Shown here one piece after another: positions 27,456-37,000 of a stretch of 48,836 nucleotides of DNA. The notes beneath the pieces are model-generated. The model had not been told where the DNA came from, made no database searches, and worked only from the letters and a program-made list of their open reading frames with translations. The translations under genes were made by a program, and so were the position numbers. The DNA is from an uncultured Pirellulaceae bacterium (GTDB lineage Bacteria; Planctomycetota; Planctomycetia; Pirellulales; Pirellulaceae). The stretch's first letter is position 1. Every line of letters begins with the position of its first letter. The DNA is taken from assembly GCA_938010615.1 (NCBI GenBank), contig CALLUY010000030.1, positions 1-48,836 of the forward strand. Direction: 5' to 3'.

Positions 27456-29258
27456 CTAGAGCAATGTATCCAGTTCTTCGACAAGGCTGGCAAAATGTTT
27501 CAAAGCCGTATCGACCGGTTCCGGCTTTTCCAAATCCACTCCCGCGTCGCGCAACAAATCCAGCGGATACTTTGAGCAACCGCCCTTCAAGAATCCAAGA
27601 TAGTCGCCAAGTTCCTGCTCGCCACCATTGAGCACACGTTGACTAAGTGCAATCGCCGCAGAAAGGCCCGTTGCGTACTGATAAACGTAGAAAGCACGAT
27701 AAAAGTGCGGAATTCGAAAGCACTCCAGATGCAGTTCCTCGTCGATCACAAAATCAGGACCGAAGTAATCCTTCAGTAAGCCGCCGTAGACTTCCTTGAA
27801 AGCGTCGACGGTTAGAGGCTCGCCGGCTTCGCACATCTCGTGCGTTTTCTTTTCGAATTCAGCGAACATGGTTTGGCGAATGATCGTGGCGCGGATCGAA
27901 TCGATTTCATTGTTCAGCAAATAAGCACGGAATCGATCATCCTTTGCATTCTTGAGCATGTGCTGCGTTAGAAGTTGTTCATTGAACGTGCTGGCGACTT
28001 CGGCGACGAAAATCGTGTAGTTGTAGTACTCGAATGGCTGATTGTTTTTCGAGTACCACGAATGCATCGAGTGCCCCGCTTCGTGAGTCAACGTGAAAAC
28101 ATCGTTGAGCACTCTCGGTTTGTAATTCATCAAGATGTACGGATCGCCATCAAAGCTTCCGGCACTAAACGCCCCGGATTGTTTACCCTGGTTCGGATAG
28201 CGATCGCACCAGCGCCCGGACAAACCGCCGCGAAGTGTTGAAACGTATTCTTCGCCAAGCGGTGCCAACGAATCGCAAACGGCTTCAACGGCTTCGTCCC
28301 AGGTGTGTTCGACCTCAATGTCGCTAAGGATCGGAACGTACGTGTCGTAGTGGTGGATTTCATCCAAGCCCATTTTACGTTTGCGCAAATCGTAAAACTT
28401 GTATAGCGCGGGCAAGTTGTTGCGGACGGACGTGATCAGCGAATCGTAAACCGTTTGCGGAACGTTGTCGCCGTACAGTTCAGAATGCAAAGCACCGTCG
28501 TAGCCGCGGGCTCTCGCGTAGTAGCAATCTTTCTGGATCGAACCCTGCAACATGGCGGCCAACGAATTCTCGTGAGCCGAAAATTGCTCGTAGTACTGAT
28601 GGAATGCTTTCTTGCGAACTTCACGATCAGGTGAAATCAAAAACTGCGAAAACGTGCTGTTGCTGAGTTCCGTTTCTTGGCCGTCTTCATCTTTGAGCGT
28701 TCCGAACTTTAGGTCGGCATCATTGAGCTGACGAAAAATTCGGCCTGCGGCGCCAGCCATCTCGCCCTGCATCGCGAGAAGTTGTTCTTCTTTTTCGCCA
28801 AGAGTGTACTTTTTGTAGCGAGTCAACCGTTCGAGACTGAGCTTGTACAGCGACAAACAATCTTCGGCCAGAAACGATTCGAGTTTCTCGTCTTCAATCG
28901 ACAAAATCTCAGGTCGCATGAAGCTGGCGGCTTCTCCAGCCCGGACGGCGATGTTTTGGAATCGCATCATCATGCCCTGGAAGTCGCTGTTGGCCTGATC
29001 TTCGGATGTCTTCAACATCGCGTAGTAAGCTACTCGCTCTCCGATTCGATTGACGTTGGAGTCGAAATCAAGACATTCGGCCAGCGTCTGAGCACTATCG
29101 CCGAGCTTGCCGTGATACTGCTCGTAGCCTGCAGCCTGTTTTTCGAATTCCTCAAGCGCCTTTTCCCAGGCATCATCGTTTGGAAACAGGGAGCTGAGGT
29201 CCCAAGTATCGTTGACATCTACTTCGGAACGTTCCGGAAGGCGAACTACTGTATTCAT
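27456..29258 (-). CDS. pepF: Oligoendopeptidase F
   Basis: A 600-residue M3-family zinc peptidase that cleaves short peptides in the cytoplasm. The zinc motif HEAGHSMHSWY (about residue 390) and the later glutamate region are intact. The N-terminal helical domain (about 25-200) and the FKEVYGGLLKDYFGPDF segment match the PepF/PepB group. There is no signal peptide and length is normal. It starts with ATG at 29258 without a visible ribosome-binding site and lies 65 bases downstream of the U32 gene on the same strand, so cotranscription is likely. Confidence 0.95.
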   Translation of the reverse strand: MNTVVRLPERSEVDVNDTWDLSSLFPNDDAWEKALEEFEKQAAGYEQYHGKLGDSAQTLAECLDFDSNVNRIGERVAYYAMLKTSEDQANSDFQGMMMRFQNIAVRAGEAASFMRPEILSIEDEKLESFLAEDCLSLYKLSLERLTRYKKYTLGEKEEQLLAMQGEMAGAAGRIFRQLNDADLKFGTLKDEDGQETELSNSTFSQFLISPDREVRKKAFHQYYEQFSAHENSLAAMLQGSIQKDCYYARARGYDGALHSELYGDNVPQTVYDSLITSVRNNLPALYKFYDLRKRKMGLDEIHHYDTYVPILSDIEVEHTWDEAVEAVCDSLAPLGEEYVSTLRGGLSGRWCDRYPNQGKQSGAFSAGSFDGDPYILMNYKPRVLNDVFTLTHEAGHSMHSWYSKNNQPFEYYNYTIFVAEVASTFNEQLLTQHMLKNAKDDRFRAYLLNNEIDSIRATIIRQTMFAEFEKKTHEMCEAGEPLTVDAFKEVYGGLLKDYFGPDFVIDEELHLECFRIPHFYRAFYVYQYATGLSAAIALSQRVLNGGEQELGDYLGFLKGGCSKYPLDLLRDAGVDLEKPEPVDTALKHFASLVEELDTLL

Positions 29259-29323
29259 GTTGGCGAAGTGTAAACAAGGGTCAGTTTCAAAACCGACATG
29301 ATACGTGATTTAGCCAATCAGTG

Positions 29324-31822
29324 TTATTGCAGTTGGACCAGCGATTTGAAGTCGTCGGCCACGTAGAGGCTCCCTTTTGTTGTTTGCTGAGGCGAATTTT
29401 CGCGAAGGACTCTGGCCAAATCGTGGGCCACCGTCATTCCATCCAGATGACTACGAAACGCATCCGCAATCGCAACGATTTGCTCCGGTGTCTGGTAAAC
29501 AAACTCAAGCCGGAAGTTCGTGATTCCAGCAGCTTGCCACGATCCAATCGCATTGGCATCTGTTTGAGCCTCAGCTCCGAAGACGGTATTGCGGCAGCCG
29601 ACATCTGCCATCACCGGATGTTCCCGGCCCTGAGCATCACGCACGGCGATGCGATGCGTTTCGCATGGATGGCCGCAGTTTGTATTATCTGTTCCCTCGG
29701 AAAGGAACCGGCAGAAAACGCAGTGCTCGGTGTGAAAAACGGGCAAGTGACTGAACGCGATAACTTCATATCCTGCTGGATCAATTGACTCAGCCAGTTC
29801 AGCGATTTGCTGAGCGTTCAAATCATACGTCGGTGTGATTCGAGCAAGTCCCATTTGCTGATAGGTTTCGACCGCAAGCCGATTGGCCGCGTTGAGGCTG
29901 AAGTCGCCGATGAGAAGTTTGCGATCGATGTCGGTTTTCAAAAGGTCCTGAAGAAGTCCTCCGCTGCGAACCAAAATCTCACAGTCGAGCGACGTCAGAA
30001 AGCGAATGATGTTCTGTTCGCTTGGCTTGAGAATCCTCGGACTGGCGACCCGAGCAATGATGTTCGCGGCGGCGACTTTCTCGACCGAAGGACGCAAGCC
30101 GTAGAGTTCGAGGTAGTCGAGCGTGATGGAATCGGGACGAGTTTGAATCGCCGCGTCGAGTTGCTCGGCGGTTCGGACAAGAAGATGGAGCTTGGGCAAG
30201 GATGCTTCGCCAGACAACGCGTTGCCTTTCGAATCATCCAAGTTCGTCTGGAGCGTGACGCTCCCGACGGATGAATCTGGCTTGTGATCCGCCAACTTGA
30301 CCAGTAACGCATCGACCAATTGACGCCGTGCATCATTGAGCATGCTCGTTGGAACAAACACGGCTTCAGTTTCTGTTCGTTCGATACTGCCCAAATGAAA
30401 CGCAGTCCCGCCGAGCCGTCCCAGCTTTTCCTCCAATGTTTCGTCATCGAGCGCACGTTTCGCAGCAGCCTCTAGCGGAGCATCGCCAGAAAAGCTGGTC
30501 GTTAATCCTGATTCGTGTTTTGCAATAATCGCCAGCGGATTGCCAACGCTGGCCGTTACGACAAAATCGATCGGCCGAGTGAACACTGGCTTGGAAGCTT
30601 TCGTTATCGACTTGACCGACTTCACTACCGAAGGTTGATGAGTCCGCCAAACGAGGTCGCCGACTCGAATTCGATCGAACTGAATTTTGCCGTGCTCAAA
30701 ATCGATTCGGACGATTCCTTCACGTACTGACTTGACGGTGTAGATATTCCCGCCCTCTTCCGGTTCGTCCGGACTTCGCCAATCCGCGGCGTCAAAAACG
30801 ACTCCGTCGCCAGCCTTGATTTCATGATCGAACTCAACATCGACACTGCGAAAATCCACGGCAACGACTTTGCCAACATTCACGCCGCGATGACGCGGCG
30901 CGCGGCCGATCACAACGTCCTGATGATTGACGCCAGACATAAAGTGCGCGCCCAAACCTCGCGAGTAAATTTGCTCTAGATCCCGTTTCTCTTCCGTGAC
31001 GTCAACGTTCGGCAATCCAGCGATCGCCATATCGATTGCTTCGCGATAAGCCTTCGTCGTCATCGCAACGTATTCTTCGTCCTTGTATCGCCCTTCGATT
31101 TTTAGGCAGGCAATTCCAATGTCGACCAGTTCAGGAATCTGTTCGATCGCATAAAGATCGCCCGGGGAAAGTAGATAGCGATGCGGGCCAAGGTCTCGTT
31201 GCTCTCCGTCAACGATCAAGTCGTATGAAAGTCGGCAGGCTTGAGCACACTTTCCGCGATTGGCACTCCGACCGCCCCAAGCTTCGCTACTGAAACATTG
31301 TCCGGAGTACGAAACGCAAAGCGCTCCATGGACGAAGCATTCCAATTCAACATCCGTCTGCGAAGCAATCTTTCGCATGTCAGTCAGGCTCAGTTCACGG
31401 CCGAGTACAACTCGCGTGCACCCAAGCGATGCGGCTAGTTCAACTCCTTGAGCGCTGGTGACTGACATTTGCGTGCTGCCGTGAATCGCGAGATTCGGCG
31501 CGATTCGATTGGCGAGTTTTGCGATGCCGACGTCCTGCACGATGATCGCGTCAACATTTGCCGCCGCGATTTCCTCAATCGCTTTCGTTGCGGCATCGAT
31601 TTCGTGATCGAAGATGAGCGTGTTGAACGTTACGAACCCTTTGACGCTTCGTCGATGCAGCGTTCGCATGACTTCCGACAGTTCGGACAAGTCGAATCCG
31701 ACTTTGGCGCGAGCCGAGAAATGCCTGAGCCCGAAATATACCGCGTCGGCGCCGGCTTCGATCGCGGCTTTGAGCTGAGGCCAACCTCCGGCGGGGCTCA
31801 TGAGTTCTGGTTTGCGAGGCAT
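29324..31822 (-). CDS. U32-family peptidase-like protein (RlhA/TrhP type)
   Basis: An 832-residue U32 protein. The N-terminal half (1-330) has ELMSPAGGWPQLKAAIEAGADAVYFG and CFVHGALCVSYSGQC, then CAQACRL, which supply the conserved cysteines. Known U32 members RlhA and TrhP hydroxylate rRNA or tRNA, and a role in RNA modification is more likely than proteolysis. A middle beta-domain (about 340-480) resembles DUF3656. The C-terminal part repeats U32-like features with a second cysteine cluster HCVFCRFL and CGHPC. I chose the ATG at 31822; the frame extends to 32032, but that part is translated heptanucleotide repeat. Confidence 0.88.
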   Translation of the reverse strand: MPRKPELMSPAGGWPQLKAAIEAGADAVYFGLRHFSARAKVGFDLSELSEVMRTLHRRSVKGFVTFNTLIFDHEIDAATKAIEEIAAANVDAIIVQDVGIAKLANRIAPNLAIHGSTQMSVTSAQGVELAASLGCTRVVLGRELSLTDMRKIASQTDVELECFVHGALCVSYSGQCFSSEAWGGRSANRGKCAQACRLSYDLIVDGEQRDLGPHRYLLSPGDLYAIEQIPELVDIGIACLKIEGRYKDEEYVAMTTKAYREAIDMAIAGLPNVDVTEEKRDLEQIYSRGLGAHFMSGVNHQDVVIGRAPRHRGVNVGKVVAVDFRSVDVEFDHEIKAGDGVVFDAADWRSPDEPEEGGNIYTVKSVREGIVRIDFEHGKIQFDRIRVGDLVWRTHQPSVVKSVKSITKASKPVFTRPIDFVVTASVGNPLAIIAKHESGLTTSFSGDAPLEAAAKRALDDETLEEKLGRLGGTAFHLGSIERTETEAVFVPTSMLNDARRQLVDALLVKLADHKPDSSVGSVTLQTNLDDSKGNALSGEASLPKLHLLVRTAEQLDAAIQTRPDSITLDYLELYGLRPSVEKVAAANIIARVASPRILKPSEQNIIRFLTSLDCEILVRSGGLLQDLLKTDIDRKLLIGDFSLNAANRLAVETYQQMGLARITPTYDLNAQQIAELAESIDPAGYEVIAFSHLPVFHTEHCVFCRFLSEGTDNTNCGHPCETHRIAVRDAQGREHPVMADVGCRNTVFGAEAQTDANAIGSWQAAGITNFRLEFVYQTPEQIVAIADAFRSHLDGMTVAHDLARVLRENSPQQTTKGSLYVADDFKSLVQLQ

Positions 31823-31906
31823 ATTGATCGGTGTTGAATGACGTGGGCCGATCAAAGTTACACTCGATAGCGAGCGATGTATATGAGCGATTTGGTAGAA
31901 ATTGCT

Positions 31907-32011
31907 GACTGAGGAATGAGTACCGAGTACCGAGTACCGAGTACTGAATACTGAGAACCGAATACTGGGTACTGGGTACTGGGTACTGGGTACTGGATAC
32001 TGGATACTAAA
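31907..32011. repeat. Heptanucleotide tandem array, left copy
   Basis: Twelve consecutive 7-base units, at 31921-32004, follow the pattern TACYGRR: three TACCGAG, then TACTGAA, TACTGAG, AACCGAA, four TACTGGG and two TACTGGA. A partial unit TACTAAA follows to 32011, and two degenerate units precede (31907-31920). The array begins about 85 bases upstream of the U32 start and ends five bases from the stop codon of the four-helix-bundle gene. It has the same orientation as the array at 32581. Confidence 0.95.
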
Positions 32012-32015
32012 AAAG

Positions 32016-32537
32016 CTACTCCACCTCCTCACCCTTCTCCTGCCTCAGAAAATTCGGATGCGGAGTTCCGTTCTTGATCCAATCTGGTCGCTCCTGCCCT
32101 GTAATCTTCTCCCACTGCTCCCAGACCTTCTCCGTCCACGTACTCTGCTTGCCCATATTCTTCACACCCGAACCCGCCTTATTCATCTGCCTTACGAACG
32201 CGACCATCATTTTCCGTACCTCAGTTCCTTCCTGAAAAAGCGTTCCAAATTCATCCTTTGTGATGTACTCACGATCGTACGCAGCAGTAAGATGAGCCTG
32301 AGTTTCATTAAGACTACCGAGCGCATAGCCAAGAAACTGAATGAACTGTCCTTGAGTTCCTCGACCAAATCCTTCGGCAATGTTGGCCATAACAGATTCG
32401 GAAGAATCATTGATTTGAGAAACCAGTCGGCGATCGGCGGCGAAGTTTTTTCGCTTCGTGAGGAAGAAGATGTCTTTTGACCAATGGCGCGAACGTTGCC
32501 AGAATCGCAAGTCGGTGAACTTCTTTACGCCAGACAT
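32016..32537 (-). CDS. Four-helix-bundle protein (S23/Avd-like)
   Basis: A 173-residue protein of the S23/intervening-sequence family, related in fold to the Avd accessory proteins of diversity-generating retroelements. The family signature is clear: LVSQINDSSESVMANIAEG (about 40-58), FLGYALGSLNET and the helical segment after it. The roughly 45-residue Trp- and Lys-rich tail (WTEKVWEQWEKITGQERPDW) goes beyond the usual length of about 120. I started it at the ATG at 32537 because the longer frame to 32639 is translated repeat array. Both flanks are heptamer arrays. There is no rRNA gene, reverse transcriptase or variable repeat in the window. Confidence 0.9.
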   Translation of the reverse strand: MSGVKKFTDLRFWQRSRHWSKDIFFLTKRKNFAADRRLVSQINDSSESVMANIAEGFGRGTQGQFIQFLGYALGSLNETQAHLTAAYDREYITKDEFGTLFQEGTEVRKMMVAFVRQMNKAGSGVKNMGKQSTWTEKVWEQWEKITGQERPDWIKNGTPHPNFLRQEKGEEVE

Positions 32538-32580
32538 GAGAAGACCGTTTTGTGGGAAGGGAGGTCTCAGCTTAACACAA

Positions 32581-32636
32581 TATTGAGTACCGAGTACCGA
32601 GTACCGAGTACCGAGTACCGAGTACTGAGTACTGAA
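32581..32636. repeat. Heptanucleotide tandem array, right copy
   Basis: Eight 7-base units: TATTGAG, five TACCGAG, TACTGAG and TACTGAA. The array starts about 43 bases upstream of the four-helix-bundle start codon and ends five bases from the stop codon of the DUF1501 gene. Its units are more uniform than those of the left array, and they share TACCGAG with it in the same orientation. Confidence 0.95.
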
Positions 32637-32641
32637 CACTC

Positions 32642-34084
32642 CTACGCCAGCAATTCCTTCACCACATGCCCATGCACATCAGTTAGCCGGAAATGCCGTC
32701 CCTGATATTTGTACGTCAATCGTTCGTGGTCGATACCAAGCAGATGCAAAATCGTCGCATGGAAGTCATGGATATGAACACCATCTTCAACGACGTTGTA
32801 GCTGTACTCATCCGTCGTACCGTGTGAGTACCCGGCATTCACGCCGCCGCCGGCCATCCACATTGTGAAGCACTTCGGATGATGATCGCGGCCAAAATTG
32901 TTCGGCATGATTTTCCCCTGGCAATAACTCGTGCGGCCAAACTCTCCGCCCCAAATCACTAAGGTATCATCAAGCATTCCTTTGGCTTTCAAATCCTTCA
33001 CCAAAGCCGCCGACGCTTGATCCGTCTGCTTACACTTGTTGCGAATTGCGTTGGGCAAGTTGCCGTGGTGATCCCAGCCAGGATGATAGAGCTGAATGAA
33101 ACGTACACCACGCTCAGCAAGTCGCCGAGCTCGCAAACAATTCGCCGCGAACGTGCCAGGCTTCTTCACATCGTCGCCATACAACTTCAACGTCTCTTCT
33201 GACTCATCCGAAATGTCGGTCACCTCCGGAATGGAGGCTTGCATCCGATAAGCCATTTCGTACTGTGCGATTCGTGTCTCGAGTACTGGATCGCTAGTTT
33301 GCTCCAACTGCATTTGATTCAGCTCTTGAATTCGATCGAGTGCTTTACGTCGACTCTTTGCGCTAATTCCTCCGGGGCTGTTCAGGTACAGCACCGCATC
33401 TTTGTCAGGACGCAATTGAACACCATCAAATTTTCCCGGAAGAAAACCACTTCCCCACAGCCGCGAAAACAGAGGCTGACCGCCGCGATCGTTGGACACC
33501 ATCACAACGAAGCCTGGCAAGTCCGAACTTTCCGATCCCAGCCCATAATTCAACCACGCACCCATGCTCGGCCGCCCCGGAAATTGCGAACCGGACTGCA
33601 TCATCGTGACTCCGGGCCCGTGATTGATCGCTTCAGTGTTGAGCGATTTAATGATGCAAAGGTCGTCTGCAATCTCAGCCGTGCGCGGCATGATTTCGCT
33701 CATCCAATGTCCGCTTTCTCCCTGTTGCTTAAACTTAAAAGGAGATCCAACCAGCGGAAAACTCGCTTGATAGCCGCTCATGCCTGTCAAGCGTTGACCC
33801 ATGCGAATTTCAGGAGGCAACTCTTTGCCGTGGTCTTTGTTGAGCCGCGGTTTGTAGTCGAACAAATCCATCTGCGACGGCGCACCGGATTGAAACAGGA
33901 AGATCACGCGTTTTGCTTTAGGGGCAAAATTCGGAAACGAAATGTCATCAGATCCAAAAGCGCGATCCTGGCTTAGTAAACTGGCCAACGCGATCGAACC
34001 GAGTCCATGTCCAAACGTGCGCAACGCGTCGCGACGAGTCACGATTCCATTGTCGTAGCCGGTGCAAAGAGTTTTCTTTTTCAT
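32642..34084 (-). CDS. Tat-exported DUF1501 protein
   Basis: A 480-residue member of DUF1501, a family related to alkaline phosphatases and sulfatases and abundant in planctomycetes. The N-terminus has a Tat signal with RRDALRTFGHG, so it is exported folded. The likely active-site region LFQSGAPSQMDLFDYKP (about 60) and the downstream GEFGRTSYCQG and DHHPKCF segments match the family. It overlaps the end of the DUF1549/1553 gene by four bases (ATGA), so the two are translated together. Planctomycetes carry many such pairs, probably for breaking down polysaccharides or sulfated compounds, but the substrate of this one is unknown. Confidence 0.95.
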   Translation of the reverse strand: MKKKTLCTGYDNGIVTRRDALRTFGHGLGSIALASLLSQDRAFGSDDISFPNFAPKAKRVIFLFQSGAPSQMDLFDYKPRLNKDHGKELPPEIRMGQRLTGMSGYQASFPLVGSPFKFKQQGESGHWMSEIMPRTAEIADDLCIIKSLNTEAINHGPGVTMMQSGSQFPGRPSMGAWLNYGLGSESSDLPGFVVMVSNDRGGQPLFSRLWGSGFLPGKFDGVQLRPDKDAVLYLNSPGGISAKSRRKALDRIQELNQMQLEQTSDPVLETRIAQYEMAYRMQASIPEVTDISDESEETLKLYGDDVKKPGTFAANCLRARRLAERGVRFIQLYHPGWDHHGNLPNAIRNKCKQTDQASAALVKDLKAKGMLDDTLVIWGGEFGRTSYCQGKIMPNNFGRDHHPKCFTMWMAGGGVNAGYSHGTTDEYSYNVVEDGVHIHDFHATILHLLGIDHERLTYKYQGRHFRLTDVHGHVVKELLA

Positions 34085-37000
34085 CGGAGCCTCACACTCT
34101 CATCCAGATTCAATATCGCGTTTACCAAAACGGTCGCCGCTGCCAATTTCGCAACCGGAACATCATCAGCGACTTTGGCCTCGCCTGTTTCAAGCAACTC
34201 TTTCGCCTGATCGGGAGAGGATTCGAATTCCGCAAGCTGCTCTTCGTAGAGCGACTCCAGAATTTCAATCTCTTTCGCAGACGGTGCTCGACTGGTCAAC
34301 AAACGGAACGACTCTTCGATCATTTCCTCGGCATCACCTTCGAACTTTTTGTGAAGCTTGATGGCCAGCACCTTCGAAGCTTCAACGAACTGAGTTCCAT
34401 TGAGCAGCACCAACGCCTGCAACGGCGAAGCAGTTACTTCGCGACGCAATCGGCAAACGTCACGCTTGCTTGCATCCATCGTCATCATCACGGGTGCCGG
34501 TGACGACCGTTTCCAAAACGTGTACAAGCTTCGACGATAGAGATTCTCGCCGTTGTCAACTTTTAACGGGTTGTACGCCAAAGCTACATCGTATGGCTTG
34601 ACTGGCGGACCGCCGACTTTCTGATTCAGTTGTCCACTGGCGAAGAGTATTCCGTCTCTCAGCATCTCCGCGGTGAGTCGATTGCCGGGAGCTCGAGCCA
34701 GCAAAATGTTCTCCGGATCACGGACACGCGTCTCCATCGAAACCGAAGCACTCTGGCGGTACGTCGAAGAAAGCGCAAACATCTTCAACATTCGACGCAC
34801 GTCCCAGCCGCCTTCAATAAAGTCTCGCGACAGCCAATCGAGCAGTTCAGGGTGCGACGGCATCTGACTCTGCAGTCCGAAGTCTTCCGGCGTTCGGACC
34901 AGTCCGTTGGCGAACATCATCTGCCAATAACGGTTTACGGTGACTCGCGCCGTCAGTGGATGATCAGGAGACGTCGTCCACTTCGCCAGACCAAGTCGGT
35001 TCCTTGGTGCATCCGCTGGGAAGTCTGGAAGAAACGCTGGTGTTGCTGCCGTCACTTTTTCACCGTGCGAATCGTAGACTCCGCGTTTGAGCACAAATGC
35101 ATCGCGCGGTTCGGTTTCCCGCATGATCGTCATCGCGGGAATGGAGTCCATGACCTCGTTCCACTCAACACGAGCCTGCTTGAGTTTCTCGCGAGCTTTC
35201 TCAGCTGGTTTGCTGAACGCAGCAAGGTACCACTGCCTTATTTTGTCTTCGCTTGCATCTGAAATGTCGGGAAGTAGCCCACCCTTTTTCAAAAAAGCAA
35301 TCTCGATCGGCGCCAGTTCACGATCGAACATAAAGAACTCGTCGACTTGGCCATCCTTGAAGCCACGATCGCGATACCGACTCCCGATTCCGAACTCATC
35401 TTCGCCGTTCATCCAGTTTCTCACCTGACGCGTCAAATGATCTTTGACGACAACGGTTTTTGCTGGCTGGCCATCGACGAAAATATTCAGGCCGGCGGCT
35501 TTGCTTGATCCGTCGTAAGTCACCGCGACGTGGTACCAACGATCTTTTTCCATGAACGCATCGGTTTCAACGGCGATTGCGTTGCCGGGCCAAAAGTGAC
35601 ACATCTTCGCACTTAGTTTGTCACCAAGCTTCACCAATTCGTAGCCGACGGAACCGGCATCGTCCCAACCGCGAGATCGTCGCCAAATCACGCCGCGTTC
35701 TTCGAGCTCGGACGTCTTAATCCAAATCGAAATCGTAAACGGCTCATGACGTCCAAACTGCCCGACCTCGGGGAACGAGACGGGATCGTCACCAGTCAGC
35801 TCAATCGCTTTTCCGATCGGACCATCGACAATTTTCTGTGCCGTTTTATCCCAAGCTTCAAAAGTTTCCGTATCTGCGTTGAGATCAACGGGCCCAAGAG
35901 CCTTTGGTTCGACTTTCTCCGATTCAGCTTTTTTCTTCTTCGCTTGCGGCTTCTTCTTTTCTTTTTGCAATACGCCTTGCTTGTCGCGTTTCGTTTTCTT
36001 TTTCTTGGTAACGACTACCGGTTGGTCAAAGCTCAGCTTCGCGATCAAGCCAGGAATTGCTTCATCCTGCTGGCTGTCCGATCGCCATTTCTGGAAAGCT
36101 TTCGTTTCACTCTTCAAGACTTCCTTAAGTTCCGCTTCCGCTGCATCAATCTGTTCCTGTGCCGCAGCGAGCTTCTTTTCCTGCTCCGGCGTCGGCAACG
36201 GAGCAGCTGGCGTTGGAACCGCGTCGGTGAAGTAAGAAATCAATCCGTTTTCATCTACATTCGCAAAGAAGGAACTCAGTTGGTAATACTCTTTCGTTTT
36301 TGTCGGATCGTATTTGTGATCATGACAGCGACAACACTCCATCGTCAGCCCCATGAACGCGGCCGAGTAAGTATGCGTTCGGTCAGCAACGTTCTCGACG
36401 CGAAACTCTTCGACCGCAACACCGCCTTCTTTTTTGTGCGAGTGCAATCGATTGAAAGCCGTAGCGATGATTTGATCGCGAGTCGGGTTTTCCATCAGGT
36501 CGCCAGCAAGCTGCCATGTGATGAACTGATCGTAAGGCATGTTTTGCTTGAACGCGCGAATCACCCAATCGCGATACGGCCAGACGTATCTTTCGTCGTC
36601 GCGTTGGAATCCGTAAGAGTCCGAATATCTCGCGACGTCCATCCATTCGCTCGTAAGTCGTTCCGCACATTCGTCGCTGGCGAGCAATCGATCGACGACC
36701 GTTTCGTGTGCAGTCTCTGATTCGTCGTCAAGAAACGCATCGAGTTGCTCAAGCGTTGGAGGAAGTCCGGTCAGATCGAACGTGACTCGACGCAACCATT
36801 TTTCTTTCGGAGCCGCCGAGTTCGGTTTGAGTCCCCCTTTGGTAATCCCGTCCAGGATGAAGTGATCGATCTCACTTCGTGCCCAAGATTGTTCGTTGGC
36901 GGAGGGAACATCAATGGAATTTGGAATCGGCTGAAACGCCCAGTGGCCTTCGAACTTCGCACCCTGATCGATCCAGCGGTCGATGATGTCTTTTTCAGCG

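Noticed and set aside
31823..32032. N-terminal extension of the U32 protein
   Set aside because: It encodes the heptamer array as a 7-residue repeat. The ATG at 31822 begins the conserved family start.
32016..32537. Diversity-generating retroelement
   Set aside because: The protein is Avd-like, but there is no reverse transcriptase, template repeat or variable repeat in the window.
31907..32636. CRISPR array
   Set aside because: Units are 7 bases with no spacers and no cas genes nearby.
32538..32639. N-terminal extension of the four-helix-bundle protein
   Set aside because: It is also translated repeat array; the ATG at 32537 gives a normal start for the family.
35746..36720. 324-residue plus-strand frame
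   Set aside because: It is opposite the DUF1549/1553 gene and its Phe/Leu/Arg-rich composition reflects the Lys-rich and acidic codons of that gene read backwards.
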